64,000 bases of DNA from Roseicyclus sp. (GTDB lineage: Bacteria; Pseudomonadota; Alphaproteobacteria; Rhodobacterales; Rhodobacteraceae). The notes under the pieces were generated by a model. It ran no database searches and was not told the origin of the DNA. It was given only the letters and a program-made list of their open reading frames with translations. Of this stretch, positions 8,576-16,639 are shown piece after piece. A program made the position numbers and the translations under genes. The DNA lies in the NCBI RefSeq assembly GCF_018402035.1, contig NZ_JAGYJN010000002.1, positions 186,001 to 250,000 of the forward strand, in the 5' to 3' direction. How positions within the stretch are numbered: the stretch's first letter is position 1; the number at the start of each line of letters is the position of its first letter.

Positions 8576-8643
8576 CTTTGGGGGCCGCGCGGGCAGGACG
8601 ACTGCGACAATCTATTCACACCGGCTGTGGATGGATACGCGAT

Positions 8644-9723
8644 TCATTCAACACCAACGAGCGCCTTGGCGAATTCCTCGGGGTCGAAAGGTTGCAAATC
8701 ATCAATCTGCTCGCCTACCCCGATGGCATGGATCGGGAGGCCGAACTTGTCGGCCAAGGCGACGAGAACACCACCCTTAGCGGTGCCATCAAGCTTGGTC
8801 ATCACCAGCCCCGAGACATCAGCGATCTTGGAAAAGATCTCGACTTGGCTGAGTGCGTTCTGACCCGTGGTCGCATCAAGCACCAACAGCGTGTTATGCG
8901 GCGCGTCCGCGTCGCGCTTGCGGATGACGCGCACGATCTTGGCCAATTCCTCCATCAGATCGGCGCGGTTTTGTAGCCGACCGGCGGTATCGATCATCAA
9001 CAGATCGGCGCCATCCGCCTCGGCGCGGATCATCGCGTCATAGGCCAGTGCGGCGGGGTCCGACCCTTCGGGCGCGGTCAGTACCGGCACGCCTGCGCGC
9101 GCGCCCCAGATTTGCAACTGTTCCACCGCCGCCGCGCGGAACGTGTCGCCCGCCGCGATCACCACGGTTTTGCCCGCCGCCTTGAACTGGCTGGCCAGCT
9201 TGCCGATGGTCGTGGTCTTGCCCGAGCCGTTCACGCCCACGACCAAAACCACCTGTGGTTTTTTCGGATAGATCGGCAAGGGGCGGGCCACGGGTTCCAT
9301 TACGCGGGTGATTTCAGCGGCCAGCAAGCCCTTGATATCGCTTGCCGACATCATCTTACCATGGCGCCCTTGGGCCATATTGGCAGTGACGCGCAGCGCG
9401 GTATCGACACCCATATCCGAGGCGATCAACAATTCCTCGAGGCTTTCCAGCATCTCGTCATCAAGCGCACGGCGCGGCGCGGCGCTGCGTCCGATCAAAC
9501 GGCCCAAAAGCCCGGGTTTTGAAGCGGGCGCTTCAAGAGGCGGAGTGGGCGCTTGCAGGGGGAGAGGTTCCGGCGCAGCCTCGGGCGTGGCGGGCGCTAC
9601 GACATCCGCGACATCGCCCTGCGTCAGATCGGCCGCACCCTCTTCGATGATCGCATCCAGCCCCTCGTCGATCTTGGAGGCGGATTTGAACATCCGGTCC
9701 TTCAGTTTCTTGAAAAAGGACAT
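8644..9723 (-). CDS. ftsY: Signal recognition particle receptor FtsY
   Basis: A 359-residue SRP GTPase that docks SRP-ribosome complexes at the membrane for co-translational insertion. A basic N-terminal helix (FFKKLKDRMFK) and an acidic/Pro-rich linker of about 80 residues precede the NG domain, which contains GVNGSGKTTTIGKLA (G1), DTFRAAAVEQL (G2), DTAGRLQNRADLMEEL (G3) and TKLDGTAKGG (G4). It is shorter than the E. coli protein because the acidic A domain is reduced, as is usual in alphaproteobacteria. It is transcribed away from the AlkB-like gene across a 71-base spacer. Confidence 0.95.
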   Translation of the reverse strand: MSFFKKLKDRMFKSASKIDEGLDAIIEEGAADLTQGDVADVVAPATPEAAPEPLPLQAPTPPLEAPASKPGLLGRLIGRSAAPRRALDDEMLESLEELLIASDMGVDTALRVTANMAQGRHGKMMSASDIKGLLAAEITRVMEPVARPLPIYPKKPQVVLVVGVNGSGKTTTIGKLASQFKAAGKTVVIAAGDTFRAAAVEQLQIWGARAGVPVLTAPEGSDPAALAYDAMIRAEADGADLLMIDTAGRLQNRADLMEELAKIVRVIRKRDADAPHNTLLVLDATTGQNALSQVEIFSKIADVSGLVMTKLDGTAKGGVLVALADKFGLPIHAIGVGEQIDDLQPFDPEEFAKALVGVE

Positions 9724-9794
9724 GGGCGATGGCGTCTTTCTGCTTGGCGTCTGTCTTTCTTCACCTAATACGCCGCAGGGGGGAAAGAAAGGCC

Positions 9795-10910
9795 ATGGTT
9801 TCGCCGCATCAGCATGCCCATTATATTGCTACCCAGAAACTTGAGGGTCGTCCTTTGCCAGTGATCGCACGTTATGCGCTTGTCACCTTGATTCCCGCCC
9901 TTTTGATCGCGCTTGGCGCGACGGTTTGGGGCTTTGCGGGCGCGCTTGCGCTGATCTGGTTGACGCTCATCGCGGCTGGCCTCGACCATCTGCTGGAGCC
10001 GCCGCAGCCTGCCGATGCGGACCATGGCCCATGGTCAGAGCGTTTGGCGCTTGGCCTAGCGGTGGCGCATCTGGTGTTGCTGGTCTTGGTTTTGGATGCG
10101 CTGACGTCGGGGCGGTTATCGACCGGTCAAAGCATCATCTTGATCTTGGCACTGGCCAGTTTCATGGGCCAAGTCAGCCATCCCAATGCGCATGAGTTGA
10201 TCCACCGCAAGGATCGCATCGCGCGCGGTTTGGGCGCGCTTGTCTATGGCGTGACGGGCTTTGGCCATCATGTTTCAGCGCATCGGCTGGTGCATCACCG
10301 CCATGTCGGCACCATCGATGATCCCAACACGCCGCTGCCCGGCGAAGGTTTTTGGGCCTATCTGCCACGGGCTTGGACGGGCTCGTTCATCGCGGGGCTG
10401 GCAAGTGAAGCCGACAGGCTGACGCGCAAGGGGCGCAAGGCTCATATCCTGAACACACCCTATGCGGCATGGATCGGCTTAGCCGCAGGCGCGATGTTTG
10501 GGGCGATCTGGATCGGTGGCATTTGGGGCGCTGTGGTGTTGGTGTTCTTATGGGTGATGTTCGGGGTGCAAATCCTAATCTCGGATTACATCCAGCATTA
10601 CGGGCTCGCGCGCCTCGCGCTGCCCAATGGCCGGCGCGAAGCCGTGGCCCCGCATCACAGTTGGAACGCGCCACGTGGCTTTTCGAGTTATTTGATGATG
10701 AACGCACCATCGCATTCCGAACATCACATGCATCCCGACCGGCCTTATGACCGGCTTGACCCGCGCGCTGATGTGCCGATGCTGCCCCATGCTTTGCCGG
10801 TGATGGCGATGATCGCGATGTTGCCAAGGGTCTGGCGGCGCATGATGGACCGCCGCGCGCAAAAGGTGATGGAAGCGGCGCGCGCCCGCTTGGCCCAAGC
10901 CGCCCCTTAG
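9795..10910 (+). CDS. AlkB-like membrane di-iron monooxygenase (alkane/fatty-acyl hydroxylase)
   Basis: A 371-residue integral membrane protein with about six hydrophobic helices and the histidine clusters of the AlkB/fatty-acid desaturase superfamily: NAHELIHRKD, HRLVHHRHVGT, DYIQHYGLAR and NAPSHSEHHMHPDRPY. These match the alkane 1-monooxygenase layout, but the last cluster reads NAPSHSEHH instead of the classical LQRHSDHH, and the second lacks the usual EHxxGHH wording, so substrate range may differ. No rubredoxin or rubredoxin reductase is nearby. ATG 9795 is preceded by GAAAGAAAGG; an in-frame start at 9729 would give a 22-residue leader. Its stop overlaps that of the convergent ATPase gene. 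Confidence 0.8.
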   Translation: MVSPHQHAHYIATQKLEGRPLPVIARYALVTLIPALLIALGATVWGFAGALALIWLTLIAAGLDHLLEPPQPADADHGPWSERLALGLAVAHLVLLVLVLDALTSGRLSTGQSIILILALASFMGQVSHPNAHELIHRKDRIARGLGALVYGVTGFGHHVSAHRLVHHRHVGTIDDPNTPLPGEGFWAYLPRAWTGSFIAGLASEADRLTRKGRKAHILNTPYAAWIGLAAGAMFGAIWIGGIWGAVVLVFLWVMFGVQILISDYIQHYGLARLALPNGRREAVAPHHSWNAPRGFSSYLMMNAPSHSEHHMHPDRPYDRLDPRADVPMLPHALPVMAMIAMLPRVWRRMMDRRAQKVMEAARARLAQAAP

Positions 10911-11746
10911 ATCGTGACGCCCGACCGTCCGGCCAGATCGCAAAAGAACTGCCACGCCACCCGGCCCGAGCGTGAGCCGCGCGTGGCCTGCCATTCGATT
11001 GCTTCAGCCACCAAGCGGCTATCCGCGATCTCCAGCCCATAGGCCGCGCAATAGCCGCGGATCATCGCAAGGTATTCATCTTGCGTGCAGGGGTGAAAAC
11101 CCAGCCAAAGGCCGAAGCGATCCGAGAGCGACACTTTCTCTTCGACCGCCTCGGATGGGTTGATGGCGCTTGAGCGTTCATTCTCGATCATGTCGCGCGG
11201 CATCAGGTGACGCCGGTTGGAGGTGGCGTAGAAAATCACATTATCGGGCCGCCCCTCGACCCCGCCATCAAGCACTGCCTTAAGCGATTTGTAATGCTGG
11301 TCATCATGCGAAAACGACAGATCGTCGCAAAATAAGATCACCCGCACGGGTGCGGCGCGCAAAAGCGTCAGAAGGCGACTGATTGACGGTAGGTCTTCGC
11401 GCTGCACCTCGACCAGCTTCAGATCGGGTGCCTTTGCCAGACAGGCAGCATGCACCGCCTTGACGATCGAAGATTTCCCCATCCCCCGCGCGCCCCACAA
11501 AAGCGCGTTATTGGCGGGCAGACCGGCGGCGAATTGCGCGGTATTGGCCAAAAGCGTATCGCGGGCGCGCTCGATCCCATGCAGCAGGTCAAGCGCCACC
11601 CGGTTCACCTGCGCCACCGGGGCCAGATGATCGGGGTTGGCGTGCCATACAAAGGCCGTCGCCGCATGCCAATTGGGCGTGGGCGCGGGCAAAGGGGCCA
11701 TGCGGTCTAGCGCATCGGCGATGCGGGCAAGCGGATCATCTGACAT
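10907..11746 (-). CDS. DUF815-family AAA-type ATPase
   Basis: A 279-residue P-loop protein of the DUF815 family. The Walker A motif reads LLWGARGMGKSSIVKA at about residue 85, Walker B is VILFCDDLSF, and YATSNRRHLMPRDM corresponds to the sensor region. An N-terminal stretch of about 75 residues has no clear motif. Cellular role is unknown. It starts four bases after the tatC stop, so it is very probably the last gene of the tat operon; whether it has any part in Tat export is not established. The chosen ATG avoids a leader that would overlap tatC. Confidence 0.85.
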   Translation of the reverse strand: MSDDPLARIADALDRMAPLPAPTPNWHAATAFVWHANPDHLAPVAQVNRVALDLLHGIERARDTLLANTAQFAAGLPANNALLWGARGMGKSSIVKAVHAACLAKAPDLKLVEVQREDLPSISRLLTLLRAAPVRVILFCDDLSFSHDDQHYKSLKAVLDGGVEGRPDNVIFYATSNRRHLMPRDMIENERSSAINPSEAVEEKVSLSDRFGLWLGFHPCTQDEYLAMIRGYCAAYGLEIADSRLVAEAIEWQATRGSRSGRVAWQFFCDLAGRSGVTI

Positions 11747-11750
11747 GGGA

Positions 11751-12620
11751 TCAAAGCTCTTCGTCTTCGTCGAGAATACCCTCGGCGCGCATCCGGCGCA
11801 GACGCCCACGTTCGACCAAGCGCACCAAGAGGATGGAAATCTCGTAAAGCCCGTAAACGGCGGTGAACAAAATCAACTGCGTCACCACATCGGGCGGGGT
11901 CACAAGGGCTGCAAGCGTCAAAATGCCCACCACCGCCCATTTGCGCACCGCACCAAGCCCCGCCGCCGTCACCAGCCCCGCCTTGCCCAGAAGCGTGAGC
12001 AGCACGGGCAACTGAAAGCATAGCCCGAAGGCAAAGATGAACTTGAGCGCCAGATCAAGGCTTTCGCGAATCGAGCCCAGAAACACGGTCTGAATACCCG
12101 TATCCGACGCGGCATCGGGGTTTTGGAAGGTGCCATCACCCGCGATCAGATTGGCCAGCGCCGGGATCGCATCTGAAAAACCGATAAAGAAATTCATTGC
12201 CAAGGGCGTGACGACATAATGGGCAAAGGACGCGCCGATCATGAACAACACGGGCGAGGCGATCAGGAATGGCAAGATCGCGCCTTGCTCGGACTTATAG
12301 AGACCGGGCGCCACAAAACGCCAAAGCTGGTGGGCGATCACCGGAAAGCTGACGGCAAACCCCATCACGATCGAGATGCGGATCAAGACAAAGAATTTTT
12401 CCTGCGGCGCTGTAAAGATCAGGCGGGCATCCTCACCGCGCGCGCGCAGCACATCGGCCAGCGGTTGCGAAATAAACTCAAGGATCGGCTCTGCGACAGT
12501 GAACATCGCGACCATGCCGATGACAAAGGCCATGACCGAGCGGATCAGCCTTGTGCGCAGCTCGGCCAGATGCTCGATCAAGGGGGCCGAGCTGTCTTGG
12601 ATCTTGTCGTCAGCGCTCAT
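11751..12620 (-). CDS. tatC: Sec-independent protein translocase TatC
   Basis: A 289-residue polytopic protein, the receptor for twin-arginine signal peptides. The conserved N-terminal HLAELRTRL, the periplasmic loop entry FVAPGLYKSEQ and six hydrophobic helices are visible. A 25-residue charged C-terminal tail ends in an acidic run (EDEEL). Its start overlaps the end of tatB by four bases (ATGA), so the two are translationally coupled. It follows tatA-tatB and precedes the DUF815 ATPase gene on the minus strand. Confidence 0.95.
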   Translation of the reverse strand: MSADDKIQDSSAPLIEHLAELRTRLIRSVMAFVIGMVAMFTVAEPILEFISQPLADVLRARGEDARLIFTAPQEKFFVLIRISIVMGFAVSFPVIAHQLWRFVAPGLYKSEQGAILPFLIASPVLFMIGASFAHYVVTPLAMNFFIGFSDAIPALANLIAGDGTFQNPDAASDTGIQTVFLGSIRESLDLALKFIFAFGLCFQLPVLLTLLGKAGLVTAAGLGAVRKWAVVGILTLAALVTPPDVVTQLILFTAVYGLYEISILLVRLVERGRLRRMRAEGILDEDEEL

Positions 12621-13099
12621 GATTTGGTGGGTTCCGTAGCGGCGGGGGCCGGTGCGGGCGCATCCGCGCCATCGGCGTCGCGCGCATCCGTGGCCGTCGG
12701 CGGCGCGGCTTTGGCCGCGTTGCGCGCATCAATTTGATCGCGCAGCTTCTTGGCGTTGGCGAGTTTCTCTTCCGCGATCCGGCGGGTTTCGCTGCCTTCG
12801 TCGTATTTCGTCGGGTCAAGCTCGAAGGGGTCACCCATCGTGTCTTTGAAGGCATCCATGCCAGCCTTGGCGGGATTGCGCGCATATTGCGTCGCCTTGC
12901 GCAGATCGCGATTGATATCGCTGACCCCGGCCTCATCGGCGGCATCGTTCATGGCACGCTGAAAGTCGCGCGCCATCGACCGGAGCTTGCCGGTGAACTG
13001 CCCGAACTTCCGGAACATCACCGGAAGATCCTTTGGCCCCACAACGATCAGCGCAACAACGCCGATCACCAGAAGCTCCATCCAGCCGATATCAGGCAT
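12617..13099 (-). CDS. tatB: Sec-independent protein translocase TatB
   Basis: A 160-residue single-pass protein that forms the substrate receptor with TatC. The N-terminal helix GWMELLVIGVVALIVVGP is followed by the hinge Pro, the amphipathic helix (VMFRKFGQFTGKLRSMARDF) and a long Lys/Glu then Ala/Pro-rich tail, the standard TatB plan. It lies between tatA and tatC, with a 57-base gap to tatA and a four-base overlap with tatC. Confidence 0.93.
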   Translation of the reverse strand: MPDIGWMELLVIGVVALIVVGPKDLPVMFRKFGQFTGKLRSMARDFQRAMNDAADEAGVSDINRDLRKATQYARNPAKAGMDAFKDTMGDPFELDPTKYDEGSETRRIAEEKLANAKKLRDQIDARNAAKAAPPTATDARDADGADAPAPAPAATEPTKS

Positions 13100-13156
13100 G
13101 CATGTCCCTGTTCGAAAATGGCCCTTCCCCGCGGCACGCGGGGTTGCGGCGCGTGA

Positions 13157-13390
13157 TCAGGCTTTGTCGCTGTTGCCTTGCGGCGTCACATCGCGCGCGC
13201 GGGTGCCATCTTCGGCAGCGGGCGTTGCGGCATTCTCGATCTCGGCCGAAGAATCCTTCACACCACGCTTGAAGGCAGTGATACCTTTGCCGACTTCGCC
13301 CATAAGGCCCGCGATCTTGCCGCGCCCAAAAAGCACGAGCACCACGATGGCGATCAGCAGCAGGCCTGCTGGTCCGATATTGTTGAGCAT
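13157..13390 (-). CDS. tatA: Sec-independent protein translocase TatA
   Basis: A 77-residue protein with one N-terminal helix (GPAGLLLIAIVVLVLF), the conserved FGRGK hinge and an amphipathic helix (GEVGKGITAFKRGVKD) followed by a polar tail; it forms the size-variable Tat pore. It is the first gene of a minus-strand tatABC set that is expected to export folded cofactor proteins. The 127 bases between it and the upstream ABC ATPase gene probably hold the tat promoter. Confidence 0.95.
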   Translation of the reverse strand: MLNNIGPAGLLLIAIVVLVLFGRGKIAGLMGEVGKGITAFKRGVKDSSAEIENAATPAAEDGTRARDVTPQGNSDKA

Positions 13391-13517
13391 GTCTTTCTCC
13401 CTAACCCCATCCGCGCAAATCTGACCGATGCGCGGTTCGCTTTCGGTTTTCAGAGTCTATAGGTATGTGTTCCACGCGGCAGATCAAAGCCCCAAAACGC
13501 CAGAGTGGTCGTTGCGA

Positions 13518-14600
13518 TCAGCGCTTTTTCGCGAAGACAAAGCAGCGATCGCGCCGCACGGTCAGCCAAAGTGGTGTGCCGGGCTTGGGCAAGAACACCG
13601 CAGGCACCGTCGCCTTGAGGATGCCACCGTCGAAATCCATGCGGAATTCCACAAGGCTTTCATGCCCCATAAAGCGCGCGCGCGCCACGATCCCGCGCGC
13701 GGGTGTGCCGTCTTGCGGGGTCGGGTTCGGCCCACGGCCACCGCGATCAAAGTCGATTTTCACATGCTGCGGGCGGAAAACAATCTCGACCTCGGTGCCA
13801 TCGGGATGGCCGGGGGCCAAGAATTGCCCAAAGGCGGTATCAACCAAAGCACCCTGCACCACCCCCCGAATCACATTGATATCGCTGAAAAATGCGGCGG
13901 CTGCCTTGTCGGCGGGGGCGTTGTAGATGTTATAGGGCGCGCCCTTTTGCACGATCACCCCATCGCGCATCAACGCGATCTGATCGGCCATGCGCATTGC
14001 CTCTTCGGGTTCATGGGTCACCAGAACCACGGCGGTGCCTTCTTCTTTCAAAAGCTCGAGCGTCTCGTCACGGATGCCATCGCGCAGGCGGTTGTCGAGG
14101 CCCGAGAATGGTTCATCCATCAGCATGATGCGCGGGCGTGGCGCCAGTGCACGGGCCAGTGCCACGCGCTGTTGCTCACCACCTGACAGCATATGCGGCG
14201 CCTTGTCGCCATAGCCCGCAAGATCGACCCGTGCGAGCAATTCATTCACCCGGCGTGCAATCTCGGCCTTGTTGCCCTTTAGGCCAAAGCCCACGTTTTG
14301 GGCCACGCTGAGATGGGGAAACAGCGCAAAATCCTGAAAAATCAGGCCCACGCCGCGCGCCTCGGGCGGCAGATGGACCTGTTCATCGGACAAGGTGACA
14401 CCATCGGCGCGCACCGCACCCGCGATCTGGCGTTCGATGCCCGCGATCACGCGCAAGGTGGTGGATTTGCCGCAGCCAGATGGGCCAAGAAGGCACATCA
14501 CCTCGCCCGCGCGGACGGTAAAACTGACATCGCGCACCACATCGCGCCCGTCGAATCGACAGGTGATACGATCGACGTCCAGACGGGGCCTGTCTGCCAT
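13518..14600 (-). CDS. ABC transporter ATP-binding protein, FbpC/PotA type
   Basis: A 360-residue ABC ATPase with Walker A GPSGCGKSTT, Q-loop QDFALFPHL, signature LSGGEQQRVALARAL, Walker B LMDEPFSGLD and H-loop VTHEPEEA, plus a C-terminal TOBE-like domain of about 120 residues. The best family fit is the ferric-iron (FbpC/AfuC) branch, although PotA-type polyamine ATPases are similar. No permease or binding-protein gene is next to it, so it is an orphan ATPase here; the partners would lie elsewhere. It sits between the atypical SDR and tatA, all on the minus strand. Confidence 0.82.
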   Translation of the reverse strand: MADRPRLDVDRITCRFDGRDVVRDVSFTVRAGEVMCLLGPSGCGKSTTLRVIAGIERQIAGAVRADGVTLSDEQVHLPPEARGVGLIFQDFALFPHLSVAQNVGFGLKGNKAEIARRVNELLARVDLAGYGDKAPHMLSGGEQQRVALARALAPRPRIMLMDEPFSGLDNRLRDGIRDETLELLKEEGTAVVLVTHEPEEAMRMADQIALMRDGVIVQKGAPYNIYNAPADKAAAAFFSDINVIRGVVQGALVDTAFGQFLAPGHPDGTEVEIVFRPQHVKIDFDRGGRGPNPTPQDGTPARGIVARARFMGHESLVEFRMDFDGGILKATVPAVFLPKPGTPLWLTVRRDRCFVFAKKR

Positions 14601-14650
14601 GTGTGCGTGATACCCGATTATTTCCCTCGGAGACCCGAGCTAACAGCCAA

Positions 14651-14678
14651 GGCGCGGGCTGGCAAGCCGACCCGCGCC
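14651..14678 (-). terminator. GC-rich hairpin downstream of the SDR gene
   Basis: Perfect eight-base arms (GGCGCGGG and CCCGCGCC) around a 12-base loop lie just after the SDR stop and before the ABC ATPase start. There is no strong T-run, so it may be a weak or factor-dependent termination site. Confidence 0.4.
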
Positions 14679-14688
14679 CAGCGTGCGA

Positions 14689-15468
14689 TCAGATCGTCGC
14701 GTTGGTGCCGCCGCCATCGAGCAAGATATTCTGTGCCACGATGAAGCCCGCATGCTGCGAACACAAGAAGGCGCAGGTCTGGCCGAATTCTTCGGCCGTG
14801 CCGTAGCGCCGTGTCGGCAAGGAGGCTTTGCGCTGTTCGCGGGCCTGCTCGACCGAGATGTTTTGCTGACGCGCGACACCGGCATCCAGCGCATCGGCGC
14901 GGTCAGTGGCATGAATGCCGGGCAGCATATTGTTGATCGTCACGCCATATTGGGCCACCTGACGCGCCGTGCCTGCGACATAGCCGGTCAAACCAGTGCG
15001 CGCAGCATTGGATAGGCCCAACGCCGGGATCGGTGCCTTAACCGATTGCGAGGTGATATTGACCACCCGGCCCCAGCCACGGTCGATCATCGCGGGCAAA
15101 AGCGCCGTCATCAGCGCGATGGGCGTCAGCATATTGGCATCAAGCGCACGGATGAAATCATCGCGTGTCCAATCCGACCACAGACCGGGCGGCGGTCCGC
15201 CTGCATTGGTGACAAGGATATCAATCGCCCCTGCCGCCGCAAGCACGCGGGCGCGATCCTCGGCATCGGTGATATCGGCGGCAATCGCCGTGACTGTGAC
15301 GCCGTAGCGGTCGCGGATTTCTTGCGCGGTTTTATCCAGCGCCTCGGCACCGCGTGCGTTCAGCACCAGATCGACACCCGCCTCGGCCAGCGCTTCGGCG
15401 CAACCACGGCCCAAACCCTTGGATGATGCGCAAACCAGCGCGCGCTTTCCTGCAATCCCCAGATCCAT
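14689..15468 (-). CDS. Atypical SDR-family protein (BKR-like, without catalytic Tyr)
   Basis: A 259-residue Rossmann-fold protein resembling 3-oxoacyl-ACP reductases. The cofactor loop reads CASSKGLGRGCAEAL instead of TGxxxGIG. Where normal SDRs have the catalytic YxxxK, this one has LGLSNAARTGL, so the Tyr is Leu and the Lys is Arg. NAGG, NITSQ and the C-terminal NILLDGG are conserved. These substitutions are a known subgroup pattern (BKR_like_SDR_like) whose activity is uncertain. The start chosen (MDLGIAG) follows an AGGAGGC ribosome site. It is transcribed divergently from the Hint gene. Confidence 0.83.
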   Translation of the reverse strand: MDLGIAGKRALVCASSKGLGRGCAEALAEAGVDLVLNARGAEALDKTAQEIRDRYGVTVTAIAADITDAEDRARVLAAAGAIDILVTNAGGPPPGLWSDWTRDDFIRALDANMLTPIALMTALLPAMIDRGWGRVVNITSQSVKAPIPALGLSNAARTGLTGYVAGTARQVAQYGVTINNMLPGIHATDRADALDAGVARQQNISVEQAREQRKASLPTRRYGTAEEFGQTCAFLCSQHAGFIVAQNILLDGGGTNATI

Positions 15469-15589
15469 GATCTTGCCTCCTGTTCGCAATCATTGCCGTT
15501 GTCCTAACAGCGACCGATGCCAACAGCCAGACTTGACCAGAACCACCGCGCAGCATACCGAAAGATGAGATATCATCAAAAGATGAGTT

Positions 15590-16594
15590 ATGGCCGATTT
15601 CACCCCGCTCTACCGTTTCGCCACATACCCAGCGGCCGCGCTTAAGGCGCAAAGCGGTGCCAATGCGGGCGATCCGATTGGCTTGGGCGCTGCGGCCATC
15701 GCGGGCGATACCTATCGGCTGACGCGAAATGCAAAGCCTGTGCGATTGCACATTTGCGAAAGCCCTGATCTTGGACAATGCGTGGCCAATGGCTCGCAGG
15801 TTGGCCAGCCGGGTGATGCAATCAGCATCGCAGATTGCCACAGCTTGATGGGCCCCTCGGGCGAGACGGTCGAGATCTTGGTGCTGCGCCGCATCAATCG
15901 ACACGATGAGGCGACGCTCTATCTTTTGCCGCTGTCCGATATCCGACCTCAGACCGAGTATGAGCTGATCGGATCCTCCGCAGCGCTCGCACCAGAACGC
16001 TTTGCCGATATCGTCTCGGTCAGCTTTTTCGCAGGCACCCAAATTACCTTGGCCAGTGGCGCACAGGTACCGGTCGAAAAACTCCAGATCGGGGATATGG
16101 TCTTGACGCTCGATCACGGCCCACGCCCGATCCGCTGGATCGGACATCAGACGCGCCGCGCAACCGGGGCTGCGGCACCGATCCGCATCACGGCCGGCAC
16201 CTTGCACGCCGCGCGTGATCTTTTGCTAAGCCCCGAACACCGTCTGTTTGTGTGGCAGCGCCACGATACGCTTGGCACCGGCCGGGCCGAGGTGCTGGTC
16301 AAGGCCGCACTTTTGGTCAATGGCAGCAGTGTCATGCGTGACGAAGGGGGTCATATCGACAGCTATCAGCTTTTGTTCGATGGGCGCGAGGTGATCTTTG
16401 CCGAAGGGATCGCGGTTGAAAGCCTGTTGGTCACATCGGAGCGAAACGACCAACTGCCCGATGGGATCAACTTGGAAGATATCGCCGCCGAACGCCGGGC
16501 CGTCGCGATGCTTGAGGTCGATGCCCGCACCTTGGGTGACAGCACCGACGCCGCCCTCAGGCTGACGCGCGCCAGCCGTGGTCAAGACGACTGA
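15590..16594 (+). CDS. Hint-domain protein with Ser in place of the catalytic Cys
   Basis: A 334-residue protein with about 140 N-terminal residues of unknown fold and then a Hint (hedgehog/intein) domain. The domain begins at SFFAGTQITLASGAQVPVE, is followed by LQIGDMVLTLDHGPRPIRWIG, and contains the block LLSPEHRLFVW. Such proteins are abundant in Rhodobacteraceae, where the first residue is usually Cys in a CFxxGTxI motif; here residue 145 is Ser. No signal peptide or calcium-binding repeats are visible. Function is unknown; self-processing is possible only if Ser can act as nucleophile. It lies between the SDR gene and prfC. Confidence 0.82.
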   Translation: MADFTPLYRFATYPAAALKAQSGANAGDPIGLGAAAIAGDTYRLTRNAKPVRLHICESPDLGQCVANGSQVGQPGDAISIADCHSLMGPSGETVEILVLRRINRHDEATLYLLPLSDIRPQTEYELIGSSAALAPERFADIVSVSFFAGTQITLASGAQVPVEKLQIGDMVLTLDHGPRPIRWIGHQTRRATGAAAPIRITAGTLHAARDLLLSPEHRLFVWQRHDTLGTGRAEVLVKAALLVNGSSVMRDEGGHIDSYQLLFDGREVIFAEGIAVESLLVTSERNDQLPDGINLEDIAAERRAVAMLEVDARTLGDSTDAALRLTRASRGQDD

Positions 16595-16639
16595 TCCTGC
16601 CCGATTGCTCTGGACTGCGTGCATCGCTATATCCCGCCC

